Assembly: GCA_024102915.1 (NCBI GenBank)
Contig: JAGFJG010000179.1
Location: 1-40,625 of the forward strand
Reading direction: 5' to 3'
DNA from: Caldilineales bacterium
GTDB taxonomy: Bacteria; Chloroflexota; Anaerolineae; J102
DNA length: 40,625 nucleotides
A program made the translations under genes and the position numbers. Shown piece by piece: positions 26,692-34,433 of the stretch; position 1 is the stretch's first letter, and each line of letters opens with the position of its first letter. The notes under the pieces are model-generated. The model searched no databases, had not been told where the DNA came from, and worked only from the letters and a program-made list of their open reading frames with translations.

Positions 26692-27327
26692 TCATGAGTG
26701 TGAAAACGTACCTACAGAATCAAGCGGCCAATAACGCAACCAGGCTCGGCCCAGAATATCGTCGATCGGCACGGAACCAAATGAACGGCTGTCGTAGGAA
26801 TGGTCACGATTGTCGCCCATCAAAAACACGTGACCTGCGGGAACGGTGATCTGTCTCATGGCGCCATGGGTGATGGTGCGCAAGTAAGGCTCTGAAAGAG
26901 GCATGCCATTGACCACCACCTGGCCATCCTGGACGCTGATCTGTTCGCCGGGCAGCCCCACAACGCGCTTAATCAGCGGGATAGCCCCGCCGTCCGGCGC
27001 TTCGACCACGACGATGTCGCCACGCTCTGGCGTATGCAGCCGGTAGCTGACTTTTTCTATCACCAGTCTTTGCGCTTCAAACAGGGTCGGCTCCATGCTG
27101 AAGCTCTCGACCCGTGTGGATTGCGCCAGGAAAAGCTGGATGAGAACGGCGATCAGGATGGCTGGCAGAACGCTTCCGAATACGTCGCGCAACAGCGCAA
27201 GGCTCGCGCCCTGTGCTCCATTTGAGAGCGATGGCATCGAAGGCAAAGGGCGCGACGTTTGATATCGCTCAGGCTGTTCCGCCGGGCGGATGATGCGTGC
27301 ATCCGGTTTTGGCGACTGTTGGGGCAT
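26692..27327 (-). CDS. lepB: Type I signal peptidase (copy 2)
   Basis: A 211-residue paralogue of the adjacent signal peptidase, with the same layout: Pro-rich start with DARIIRPAEQPERY, one membrane segment (VLPAILIAVLIQLFLAQ), Ser77 in FSMEPTL, Lys120 in LIKRVVGLPGE and MGDNRDHSYDSRSFG. The two copies lie head to tail 135 bases apart and have diverged most in the loop after the lysine. ATG 27327 is preferred over an in-frame TTG at 27342; neither has a good ribosome site. Tandem copies suggest separate substrate preferences or expression. Confidence 0.93.
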   Translation of the reverse strand: MPQQSPKPDARIIRPAEQPERYQTSRPLPSMPSLSNGAQGASLALLRDVFGSVLPAILIAVLIQLFLAQSTRVESFSMEPTLFEAQRLVIEKVSYRLHTPERGDIVVVEAPDGGAIPLIKRVVGLPGEQISVQDGQVVVNGMPLSEPYLRTITHGAMRQITVPAGHVFLMGDNRDHSYDSRSFGSVPIDDILGRAWLRYWPLDSVGTFSHS

Positions 27328-27382
27328 GGGGTCGGTTGGCAATCAGGGGGCGGCGACGTGAGTGGAGCCGATCGATTAGACG

Positions 27383-27410
27383 AAAAACGTGAGGCGTTTA
27401 GGACCTCACG
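27383..27410 (-). terminator. Intrinsic terminator after pnp
   Basis: On the minus strand CGTGAGG, a nine-base loop and CCTCACG form a perfect 7-bp stem, followed by TTTTT. It lies 31 bases after the pnp stop and before lepB copy 2, so it should separate the rpsO-pnp transcript from the signal peptidases. Confidence 0.8.
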
Positions 27411-27440
27411 TCTCTCATCTATCATGCGGAAATGTTGCGA

Positions 27441-29648
27441 TTAACGGCGATCTCGATCCCGTCCGCCGCGACGGTCTCGGCCACGTCCGCCGCCGCCACC
27501 ACGGTTGTCTCGTCCGCGGTTGTCGCGGGCTCGTGCTTCTTCTGCGGTGAGTCCTTCCAGCACAGCCTGGCGGCTGAGCCGGATCTTGCCAGCATCATCG
27601 ATGTCGATCACCATCACCATGATCTCATCGCCAAGACGGGCGACATCTTCGACCGAAGCGACGCGATAATCGGCGAGCTGCGAGATGTGAACGAGGCCAT
27701 CGGTGCCGGGCAGGATTTCGACGAAAGCGCCATAGGCCTCGACGCGTACGACCTTGCCAGTGTAAATCTGGCCGATCTCGGCTTCCCGCGTCATCATTTC
27801 GATCTCAGCCCGAGCTTTCTCGGCCTCGACGCCGCCAGCCACATACACAGTGCCATCTTCCTCGACATCGATCTTGACATCGTAATCGGACTGAATGCGG
27901 CGAATGGTTTTGCCGCCAGGGCCGATCAGCTTGCCGATCTTCTCGGGGTCGATCTGGATGGTGAGGATGCGCGGGGCGAATTCGGAGAGATTTTCGCGGG
28001 ATTCGGGCAGGGCTTCCAGCATCTTGCCCAAAATGTGCAGCCGTCCCTCGCGGGCCTGAGAAAGCGCGTTGGACAGGAGATCATAGCTGAGGCCGTTGAT
28101 CTTGATGTCCATTTGCAATGCCGTAATGCCGGCCTCGGTCCCAGCCACCTTAAAGTCCATGTCACCAAGGTGGTCTTCCATGCCCTGAATGTCGGACAGC
28201 ACCACATAACGGCTGTCGGACTGAGTGACATCGCCTTCGCTAATCAAGCCCATAGCGATGCCAGCGACCGGGGCGGAGATGGGCACGCCTGCATCCATCA
28301 AGGCCAGGGTGCTGCCGCACACAGAGGCCATCGAAGTCGAGCCGTTGGAGGATAGACATTCGGAGACCAGGCGCAGGGTGTAGGGAAACTCGGCCTGGTC
28401 GGGGATCACGGGCTCCAGTGCTCGCTCGGCTAGAGCGCCATGTCCGATCTCGCGGCGTTTGGGGCCACGCATAGGCCAGACTTCGCCGGTGGAGAAGGGC
28501 GGGAAGTTGTAGTGATGGATATAGCGCTTGGTGTCTTCGGGCGAAAGGCTGTCCAGGGTTTGGGCGTCGCGGGGCGTGCCCAGGGTGGCAATGGTCAACA
28601 CCTGCGTCTCGCCGCGGGTGAACAGACCGGTGCCATGCGTGCGGGGCAGTACGCTCACCGCAGCGGAAATCGGGCGGATTTCGGTAGGGCGGCGGCCATC
28701 CGGGCGGTCGCCGGTATCGAGCACACGGCCACGCACCGCTTTTTTGAGCAAGCCGTCAAATACCGCGTTGATATCTGCGACTGCATATTGCTCGCCCAAC
28801 TCTGCTACAACGCCGTCGGCCAGAGTGGAAAGGGCGGCGGAACGCTCTTCCTTGCCCAGGGCGCCGGCGATGATCTCGGTGATCCTAGCGCCCACGCGTT
28901 CACGCACGACCTCTTCCAAACCCGCAGGCAGTTCTGGCAGAACCACCTCGGCCTTGGGTTTGCCGATCTCGGCCTGCATGCGATTCTGAAGTTCGATCAA
29001 TGGCTGCATGGCTTCGTGACCAAAGCGCATGGCCTCGAGCATCAGTTTCTCCGGCAGTTCGTTCGCCCCGGCTTCCACCATGAGGATGCCGTCGGCTGTG
29101 CCAGCCAGCCGCAGGTCGAGCAGGCTGTTTTCCATTTCGGCGAAGGTGGGGTTGATGATGAAACGATCTTCGGCATAACCCACTCGCACGGCGGCGATGG
29201 GGCCTTCGAAGGGGATTTCGGAGATCATCAAGGCTGCGGAAGCGGCATTGATTGCCAGAATATCCAGCTGATTCTCCTCGTCCGCACTGAGGGCGGTGCA
29301 TATCACCTGGACGTCGTTGCGAAAGCCCTTGGGGAAGAGCGGGCGCAAGGGCCTGTCGATCAGGCGGCTGGTGAGGATGGCCTCGGTGGTGGGGCGACCT
29401 TCGCGGCGGAAGAAGCTGCCAGGGATGCGGCCCGCGGCATAGAGACGTTCTTCGAAGTCGCAACTGAGCGGAAAGAAGTCAACACCTTCGCGCGGGGTTT
29501 TGGACATGGTGGCGGTAGCCAGCAGCAGGGCGCCGCCGATGGACGCTGAGATAGCGCCGCCCGCCAATTTGGCGAGATCGCCGGTTTCGAAGGCGATCAG
29601 TTTTTCGCCGACCGTCACTTCGTATCGATTGCTTTGTCGGTAAGTCAT
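27441..29648 (-). CDS. pnp: Polyribonucleotide nucleotidyltransferase (PNPase)
   Basis: A 735-residue phosphorolytic 3'-5' exoribonuclease of the RNA degradosome. Two RNase PH-type domains lie at about 10-230 and 320-540, with the FFRREGRPTTEAILTSRLIDRP motif in the first and YVVLSDIQGMEDHLGDMDFKVAG, carrying catalytic Asp residues, in the second. A KH domain follows (IDPEKIGKLIGPGGKTIRRI), then S1 (GQIYTGKVVRVEAYGAFVEILPG). The end is an Arg-Gly-Asp-rich tail (about 35 residues) that could bind RNA. ATG 29648 has AAAGAGG upstream. It lies downstream of rpsO as in many bacteria. Confidence 0.97.
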   Translation of the reverse strand: MTYRQSNRYEVTVGEKLIAFETGDLAKLAGGAISASIGGALLLATATMSKTPREGVDFFPLSCDFEERLYAAGRIPGSFFRREGRPTTEAILTSRLIDRPLRPLFPKGFRNDVQVICTALSADEENQLDILAINAASAALMISEIPFEGPIAAVRVGYAEDRFIINPTFAEMENSLLDLRLAGTADGILMVEAGANELPEKLMLEAMRFGHEAMQPLIELQNRMQAEIGKPKAEVVLPELPAGLEEVVRERVGARITEIIAGALGKEERSAALSTLADGVVAELGEQYAVADINAVFDGLLKKAVRGRVLDTGDRPDGRRPTEIRPISAAVSVLPRTHGTGLFTRGETQVLTIATLGTPRDAQTLDSLSPEDTKRYIHHYNFPPFSTGEVWPMRGPKRREIGHGALAERALEPVIPDQAEFPYTLRLVSECLSSNGSTSMASVCGSTLALMDAGVPISAPVAGIAMGLISEGDVTQSDSRYVVLSDIQGMEDHLGDMDFKVAGTEAGITALQMDIKINGLSYDLLSNALSQAREGRLHILGKMLEALPESRENLSEFAPRILTIQIDPEKIGKLIGPGGKTIRRIQSDYDVKIDVEEDGTVYVAGGVEAEKARAEIEMMTREAEIGQIYTGKVVRVEAYGAFVEILPGTDGLVHISQLADYRVASVEDVARLGDEIMVMVIDIDDAGKIRLSRQAVLEGLTAEEARARDNRGRDNRGGGGGRGRDRRGGRDRDRR

Positions 29649-29965
29649 TTAAGTACCTCTTTAATTGGGATCACCCCACGCCATCAGCGCCGCAAGCATG
29701 GTCAACCGATCTGGTTGTCGCCGGTCGTATCTGGCCGGAGAGAGGTCAGGGACTGGAAACTGGGTCGCACCAACAGTCGAATCGTGTTGTGCGGCGCACT
29801 TTCCAATTCCTGCACCTCATGTGTGTGCCGGGATGGTAGCATCGGGTGAAAGGGTGGATTTGTGATTTTCCGCCAGGAGTGATGTTCCCTAAACGGATCT
29901 TGGAAAACTGATTTCCGGGTTCGCTCCTCGCTGAGCGTTGCTTCCCGGCGAGCGGGTAGTGGACA
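29649..29965. other. rpsO-pnp intergenic region
   Basis: About 320 bases with no gene. In other bacteria this interval carries the pnp promoter and an autoregulatory hairpin cut by RNase III. I see only modest GC hairpins (around 29717-29735 and 29929-29960) and no clear promoter, so I cannot show that such control exists here. Confidence 0.4.
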
Positions 29966-30001
29966 TAAGAAACGAGTAGAGAGTGCATCCTCTACTCGTT
30001 T
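29966..30001 (-). terminator. Terminator or processing hairpin after rpsO
   Basis: AAACGAGTAGAG, an eight-base loop and CTCTACTCGTTT make a perfect 12-bp stem (29970-30001) 13 bases after the rpsO stop. On the minus strand it continues CTTATG, so the U-tract is mainly the UUU closing the stem. It may be a partial terminator that lets some transcripts reach pnp. Confidence 0.7.
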
Positions 30002-30014
30002 CTCTGGCTTCAAA

Positions 30015-30284
30015 CTACTTTCGAAGTCCGAGGCGTTGGATCAATTCCAGATAGCGCTGGTTGTCCTTGCGCTTCAGGTAGGCGAGATGTCGCCTGCGTT
30101 GACCCACGAGTTTGAGTAAGCCTCGGCGGGAATGCTCATCATGCTTATGAAGCTTGAGATGTTCGATGAGCTGGTCGATTCGAGTGGTCAGTAAAGCCAC
30201 CTGCACTTCGGGAGAGCCGGTGTCGAGCGTGTGTAGGTGGTATTCCTGGATGATAGCCTGCTTTTGTGCGGCACTAAGTGACAC
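30015..30284 (-). CDS. rpsO: Ribosomal protein S15
   Basis: An 89-residue component of the 30S subunit that binds the 16S rRNA central domain. The family signature is LDTGSPEVQVALLTTRIDQLIEHLKLHKHDEHSRRGLLKLVGQRRRHLAYLKRKD. The frame is open to 30317, but GTG 30284 is chosen: AAAGGAG lies 11 bases upstream and the product then has exactly the usual 89 residues. The longer reading would bury that ribosome binding site inside the coding sequence. A leader of about 100 bases precedes it, room for the usual S15 autoregulation, though I cannot identify the site. Confidence 0.97.
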   Translation of the reverse strand: MSLSAAQKQAIIQEYHLHTLDTGSPEVQVALLTTRIDQLIEHLKLHKHDEHSRRGLLKLVGQRRRHLAYLKRKDNQRYLELIQRLGLRK

Positions 30285-30399
30285 TTGAGGAACTTCTCCT
30301 TTGTGTGTTTCCGGCACACCGCTGGAATACCTTGGCGCGTGTCCCAGAAAGATGGAATGTCGATGTGTAACAAAACGAAATCTTGTAACACAAGCTCGA

Positions 30400-30429
30400 A
30401 GTATAGCATTGTGACGCCGATTTGGGCAA
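30400..30429 (-). promoter_or_regulatory. Promoter for rpsO
   Basis: On the minus strand TTGCCC (30424-30429), an 18-base spacer and TATACT (30400-30405). The -10 matches five of six consensus bases. It would give a leader of about 110 bases before GTG 30284. It is divergent from the promoter at 30472-30500. Confidence 0.5.
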
Positions 30430-30471
30430 ATAAATGACGCTTAGGCCTAAAATCAGCCTGGGCGGGGTTGA

Positions 30472-30500
30472 TTGCCCAATGGCCCGGCTCATTCTACAAT
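30472..30500 (+). promoter_or_regulatory. Promoter for the DUF309 gene
   Basis: TTGCCC (30472-30477), a 17-base spacer and TACAAT (30495-30500), about 58 bases before ATG 30565. The -35 has the same sequence as that of the divergent rpsO promoter 43 bases away. Confidence 0.45.
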
Positions 30501-30564
30501 GACCATGCCTCCACTGGGCATAGGGTTCGATCCCTGCCTTTATCCAATCCGTCAGGACGTCAAG

Positions 30565-31338
30565 ATGCCAGAGTCAAAGCCAGTCGTTATCGTCTATTGC
30601 CAGGATTTGTTCTTCAGCGTGCGCATCCAGGATGTGGTCGAACGTTTGGGAGGGAAAGTGCGACTGGTGCAATCGACTGCGGACCTGGCTGAAGGCTTGG
30701 GCGAGGTGCCTGTGCTGGCCATTGTGGAACTGGGGCCGGGCGGGCAAGGAGAGTGGATCGACGCCGTCCAATATGCTCGCCGGTGGACGAGAGGCGTCCC
30801 CATTGTGGCGTTTGGTTCACACGTCGATGGCGTCGCTCGTGAGGCGGCGAGGCGGGCGGGTTGCGATTACGTCTGGGCGAAGAGCCGTTTCGTCGATGAG
30901 CTCCCGGCGCTGGTGGAGCGCTACGTGACGCCATCCAGTATCGTGCAGGGTTGTGATGACATGCCCAATGAACTGGTGCGGCGCGGTCTGGAGCTCTTTA
31001 ACCAGGGTCAATATTATCGCTGTCACGACTCGCTAGAACAGGCGTGGGTTGAAGATCGACGCGCATGCCGGGATCTATATCAGGGCATACTTCAATTTGC
31101 CGTAGCGCTACATCATATCGAGCGAGCGAATTATGCTGGCGCAGACAAGATGTTCCGCCGGGCGATTAACAAATTCCAGCGATTGCCAAATGCATGCCAG
31201 GGCATTAATGTGGCGGCGTTGCTGGATTCCAGCCGGATGCTGCGCCAGCGACTACTTTCACTGGGGCCCGACCGAGTAACCGAATTCCCCCGCGAGCTAT
31301 TCCCCAGGATAATCTATCCCCAGCCTTCCTCGGATTGA
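30565..31338 (+). CDS. Pseudo-receiver fused to DUF309
   Basis: A 257-residue protein. Residues about 5-115 look like a response-regulator receiver with the core strands VVIVYCQD, VLAIVELG, VPIVAFGSH and DYVWAKS (Lys106), but the phospho-acceptor position is Glu55 instead of Asp, so it may be locked or non-phosphorylated. Residues about 130-200 are DUF309: GQYYRCHDSLEQAW and RDLYQGILQFAVALHHIERANYAGA are the family motifs, of unknown function. ATG 30565 has AGGA eight bases upstream; an earlier ATG-less extension to 30472 covers the promoter. It converges with the regulator gene at 31314, overlapping by 25 bases. Confidence 0.8.
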   Translation: MPESKPVVIVYCQDLFFSVRIQDVVERLGGKVRLVQSTADLAEGLGEVPVLAIVELGPGGQGEWIDAVQYARRWTRGVPIVAFGSHVDGVAREAARRAGCDYVWAKSRFVDELPALVERYVTPSSIVQGCDDMPNELVRRGLELFNQGQYYRCHDSLEQAWVEDRRACRDLYQGILQFAVALHHIERANYAGADKMFRRAINKFQRLPNACQGINVAALLDSSRMLRQRLLSLGPDRVTEFPRELFPRIIYPQPSSD

Positions 31339-32015
31339 ATTTCCAGCATCAGTTCCGTTCCGGCAGGCGGCACGAAGCGATAGCCGACTCCCGATTCCGT
31401 TAGCAAATAGGTGGGCTCTTGCGGGATCGGCTCGATCTTACGGCGCACGCGATTGACAAGACTTTTCACCAGACTGCGATCTCCCTGTCCGCTGTAGCCC
31501 CAAACGTGTTCCACCAAAATATCAGGTGTGAACACCCGGCCCGGCCGGCTGAGCAGGGCTGCCACCAACCGAAATTCAAGGGTCGAAAGCCGACAATTTC
31601 CATCAGGTAGATTAATGCTCTGCGTTTCTGGGTCCAGTAAGGGATGCGGCGCCGGCTGTGATGTCACCACGGCCGTACGGCTGAGAGCCAACGATTGCGC
31701 CGCCAGTAATCTCAGATCGACCGGTTTGGTCGCCACGAAGGTCGCTCCGCGATTGTAAAGGTCGAGGAGCATCTCGGCTTCGGCCTGTGGGCAAAGGATG
31801 ACGACAGGGGCCGTCGTCAATGTACGCAGCGCCGAAAGCGTTCCGACTGCTTCGCTGCAATTTTCCACATCGACAATCAGGACGACGGCGTCTGCCAATT
31901 GCCGGGCATCGATGGGGGGCGAGTGCCGTACGATGCCGCGCAAACCCACCTGGCGCAAGGCTACGGTCAGTAGTTCCGCCAATCGGGATTCATCGCAAAT
32001 GATTAGCGCGTGCAT
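31314..32015 (-). CDS. OmpR/PhoB-type response regulator
   Basis: A 233-residue transcription factor. The N-terminal receiver keeps Asp8 and Glu9 (IICDES), the phospho-acceptor Asp49 (VLIVDVEN) and Lys100 (VATKPVD); the usual Ser/Thr switch residue appears to be Cys in VILCPQ. The C-terminal winged helix (about 135-225) has STLEFRLVAALLSRPGRVFTPDILVEHVWGY and SLVKSLVNRVRRKIEP, with YLLTESGVGYRF as the wing. No histidine kinase lies beside it, so it is an orphan. Its 3' end overlaps that of the DUF309 pseudo-receiver gene, making antisense interference possible. Targets are unknown. Confidence 0.9.
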   Translation of the reverse strand: MHALIICDESRLAELLTVALRQVGLRGIVRHSPPIDARQLADAVVLIVDVENCSEAVGTLSALRTLTTAPVVILCPQAEAEMLLDLYNRGATFVATKPVDLRLLAAQSLALSRTAVVTSQPAPHPLLDPETQSINLPDGNCRLSTLEFRLVAALLSRPGRVFTPDILVEHVWGYSGQGDRSLVKSLVNRVRRKIEPIPQEPTYLLTESGVGYRFVPPAGTELMLEIQSEEGWG

Positions 32016-32170
32016 GATTCTACACTGTGCAGACGCCCAGTATGAGGCTCAATCTTTCAGAAAGCTACCCGATTGTATGAAACTTTCGCTGGCAACACAA
32101 AACAGGGCGCGCCTAGCAAATAAGCGCCCCCCTGTTGCAACTAATCAAAGTCTAAAGGATATCCCTCGAA

Positions 32171-32425
32171 CTAGCGTTTGTCGTCGTCGTCCCAGTCGTC
32201 ATCCCAATCATCATCGTCGTCTTCGTCATCCCACTCTTCATCCCAGTCGCCTTCTTCTTCGTCGTCATCCGACCAAAAGCTGAAGGAATCACCAGGTGCT
32301 CCGCATTCGGGACAGCGGCTCGGACGATTTCGCAGCGTGCCACGTCGTGTGTATCCACATTCGTCGCACTCCCATTCACCAGAGATAGTGGTAAACGACT
32401 GCTTGTTCTTCGGTTGCGTACTCAT
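32171..32425 (-). CDS. Zinc ribbon/rubredoxin-like protein with acidic tail
   Basis: An 84-residue protein. Two CxxC pairs (WECDECGYTRRG and SRCPECGAPG), 18 residues apart, should hold Zn or Fe in a rubredoxin-like ribbon. The last 35 residues are nearly all Asp, Glu and Trp (runs such as DDDDDWDDDWDDDDKR), giving a strongly negative tail. ATG 32425 has GGAG upstream and is preferred to the TTG before it. The tail could mimic nucleic acid or bind basic proteins or metals; this is inference. Neighbouring genes are regulatory and do not fix its role. Confidence 0.75.
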   Translation of the reverse strand: MSTQPKNKQSFTTISGEWECDECGYTRRGTLRNRPSRCPECGAPGDSFSFWSDDDEEEGDWDEEWDDEDDDDDWDDDWDDDDKR

Positions 32426-32698
32426 CAACGAAACTCCACGGGAAAAAAGGATTGAAACGGCAGTATCGTAACAAGCTGTGGTGACAAACGGGTGGCAGTT
32501 CGCGTAGTAAGGTGGTGATAATTGGCGGAAATCGGTTCTAATGTGGTCGCAAGATCAGCACTCACTGCTGAAAAAGGCTTTTCACTGCACACGCCGCCCT
32601 TTGATCAACGTCGTGGCGGTTTTGGGTGATGATCGGGAATCTTAACCACAAGAGTCCCAGCCATCTGTCCGACCGGTCGATGATGGGGAAATAACGGT

Positions 32699-32836
32699 CT
32701 ACTTTTTGGGATGATCCTTCGGCATATGACACTGCTTGTATTTCTTGCCGCTGCCGCACCAACACATGTCATTGCGACCCCATTTGGCAAGGATTTCAGG
32801 TTCCGGGCGTTGCGAGCGATTGAATATTTTGAGCAT
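32699..32836 (-). CDS. Small SEC-C metal-binding protein
   Basis: A 45-residue gene. It reads MLKIFNRSQRPEPEILAKWG, then RNDMCWCGSGKKYKQCHMP, the SEC-C motif (CxCGSGKKYKxCH) found at the C-terminus of SecA and in many small proteins, where it binds zinc. ATG 32836 has GGAG eight bases upstream, good support for such a short frame. It is a free-standing SEC-C unit; similar motifs bring proteins to SecB or ribosomes. Its partner here is unknown. A longer antisense-frame product over 32562-32765 is a shadow. Confidence 0.85.
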   Translation of the reverse strand: MLKIFNRSQRPEPEILAKWGRNDMCWCGSGKKYKQCHMPKDHPKK

Positions 32837-33211
32837 TTCGTATCTCCGTTTGAGATGAGTGAGTGGGTAATGACAAAGAAAAGATTCCAGGCAAACCTTA
32901 TAACTTTATGCCAGAATCACGGCATCGGCAAAAGCGGGAGGGCTTGATCAGTCGGGCGTCCAGAAAATAACGAATGTATTCCCCGATCAATTCTGTTTAG
33001 TCGTGATTCGCATCTACCCTGTGGGCAATACACATCCAGGGCGCCTAAGTTTTCTGACTCGACTCCATTTTGTGCGGTCAGAGCGAAACGGCATGGTTGG
33101 TGAAGGGAAAAGCGAGGGATCACTCTTTATGCCGACCAGATTTCAAGCGACCACCCACAGGTAAAAGGGCAGGAATCGTGGAGAGCCCTATCTATCATCT
33201 TCGTAATGGGA
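32837..33211. other. Gap between the SEC-C gene and the LacI promoter
   Basis: About 375 bases, AT-richer than the flanking genes. I see no gene with a ribosome binding site, no tRNA-like cloverleaf and no strong terminator. A weak TCTGAC...GTCAGA pairing near 33053-33082 is the only structure. Confidence 0.5.
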
Positions 33212-33240
33212 TTGACATCCAAAACGTTTTGGATTATCAT
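33212..33240 (+). promoter_or_regulatory. Strong sigma-70-type promoter of the carbohydrate operon
   Basis: A perfect TTGACA (33212-33217), a 17-base spacer and TATCAT (33235-33240). The first operator lies entirely in the spacer, so a bound repressor would block RNA polymerase. It is the best promoter in the window. Confidence 0.8.
33219..33232. promoter_or_regulatory. LacI-type operator 1
   Basis: CCAAAACGTTTTGG, a perfect 14-bp palindrome with the central CG typical of LacI-family operators. It lies between the -35 and -10 boxes. Confidence 0.85.
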
Positions 33241-33250
33241 CGAAAATAAA

Positions 33251-33264
33251 CCAAAACGTTTTGG
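33251..33264. promoter_or_regulatory. LacI-type operator 2
   Basis: A second, identical CCAAAACGTTTTGG whose centre is 32 bases from that of operator 1, about three helical turns, so two dimers would sit on the same DNA face. It overlaps the predicted start of transcription. A partial further copy (GACGTTTTA) follows at 33268-33276. Confidence 0.85.
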
Positions 33265-33306
33265 AAGACGTTTTATTTTTTCTGCTAATCCACAGGCGAA
33301 GAGGCC

Positions 33307-34350
33307 ATGGCAGTCACGATCAAAGATATCGCACAGCAGACGGGAAAATCGATTACGACGGTATCGCGTGCTCTGGCGGATTATGACGATGTCAGTCCGG
33401 CCACCAAAGAGCTTGTACGGCGCGTGGCGGATGAGTTGGGGTATGTGCCCAATACCGTGGCTCGGAGCTTACAGAAAAGACGCACGGATATTATTGGCCT
33501 GATCTTGCCCACCTTCGGCCCGCGTTTCTCCGATCCGTTTTTCAGCGAATTCTTAGCAGGCGTCGGCAATAGGGCAGCCGAGAGCGGCTACGATTTGCTG
33601 GTGTCCACTCAGGCCCCTGGGGATGGCGAGCTGGAGGCATATCAAAGAAAGGTTAATGGCCGCCGAGTCGATGGCTTGATCGTGGTGCGAACACGACGCA
33701 ACGACGCCCGAATCGATTATTTGCGTGAGACAGGATTTCCCTTTGTGGCTTTTGGCCGGACTGAAGGCGTACTCGATTATCCATTGGTGGATGAAGATAG
33801 TGCCCTGGGGACTCGAATGTTAGTCGAACACATGGCGGCGTTGGGCCATCGACAATTTGCGTATATCTCTCCGCCTGCGGAATTGATGCTAACGCACTAT
33901 CGCCTGCAGGGCCTGAACGAAGGGCTTGCAGATGCAGACATTCGACTCGACCCCTCTCGCATTGTCACGAGTGACCTGACCCAGCGCGGAGGATTTCGTG
34001 CGATGGAAGAACTCCTCGACCGGCCAGAACGGCCAACAGCCGTGATTGGCGGCAATGACCTGATGGCCATTGGCGCCATGAGCGCCGCCCAGCATCGGGG
34101 CCTAGCGGTGGGGCGCGACATTGCCATTGCCGGTTTCGATGACATTCCCATGGCCGAACATGCCCACCCCCCTCTGACGACTGTCCACCAACCGATTTAC
34201 CAGATCGGCGGCATGGTCAGCGACATGCTAATCAAGCTCCTCCTCGACGAAGAAATCGAACGACCTCAGATCGTCTTGCAACCCACTTTGGTTGTGCGCC
34301 GGTCCACCGGGGCTGAGCCAACCCCACTATTGAAACACGATTCACCCTGA
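33307..34350 (+). CDS. LacI-family transcriptional regulator
   Basis: A 347-residue repressor. The N-terminal helix-turn-helix is VTIKDIAQQTGKSITTVSRAL (about 3-24), with hinge helix VPNTVARSLQKRRTDIIGLI. The rest is a periplasmic-binding-protein-like sensor: FVAFGR, GHRQFAYIS, VIGGNDLMAIGAM and IAGFDDIPMAEHAHPPLTTV are the family marks. ATG 33307 has GAAGAGG upstream. It is transcribed from the promoter with the paired operators, so it should repress itself and the downstream transport genes until an inducer, probably the imported sugar, binds. Confidence 0.95.
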   Translation: MAVTIKDIAQQTGKSITTVSRALADYDDVSPATKELVRRVADELGYVPNTVARSLQKRRTDIIGLILPTFGPRFSDPFFSEFLAGVGNRAAESGYDLLVSTQAPGDGELEAYQRKVNGRRVDGLIVVRTRRNDARIDYLRETGFPFVAFGRTEGVLDYPLVDEDSALGTRMLVEHMAALGHRQFAYISPPAELMLTHYRLQGLNEGLADADIRLDPSRIVTSDLTQRGGFRAMEELLDRPERPTAVIGGNDLMAIGAMSAAQHRGLAVGRDIAIAGFDDIPMAEHAHPPLTTVHQPIYQIGGMVSDMLIKLLLDEEIERPQIVLQPTLVVRRSTGAEPTPLLKHDSP

Positions 34351-34433
34351 AGGAGGTGTCATCTGCCCACAAGAAAAGCCATCCCGACACTCACACGCCA
34401 ATCGTCAGTTTCCGTTCGTTCTCAGGAGATAGC

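Noticed and set aside
27432..29549. Plus-strand frames of 307 and 369 codons opposite pnp
   Set aside because: PNPase is complete and conserved on the minus strand; the opposite products have no family features.
30520..30545. T-arm-like sequence AGGGTTCGATCCCT, suggesting a tRNA
   Set aside because: No matching acceptor stem, D-arm or anticodon arm can be drawn in the 70 bases upstream; it is probably chance.
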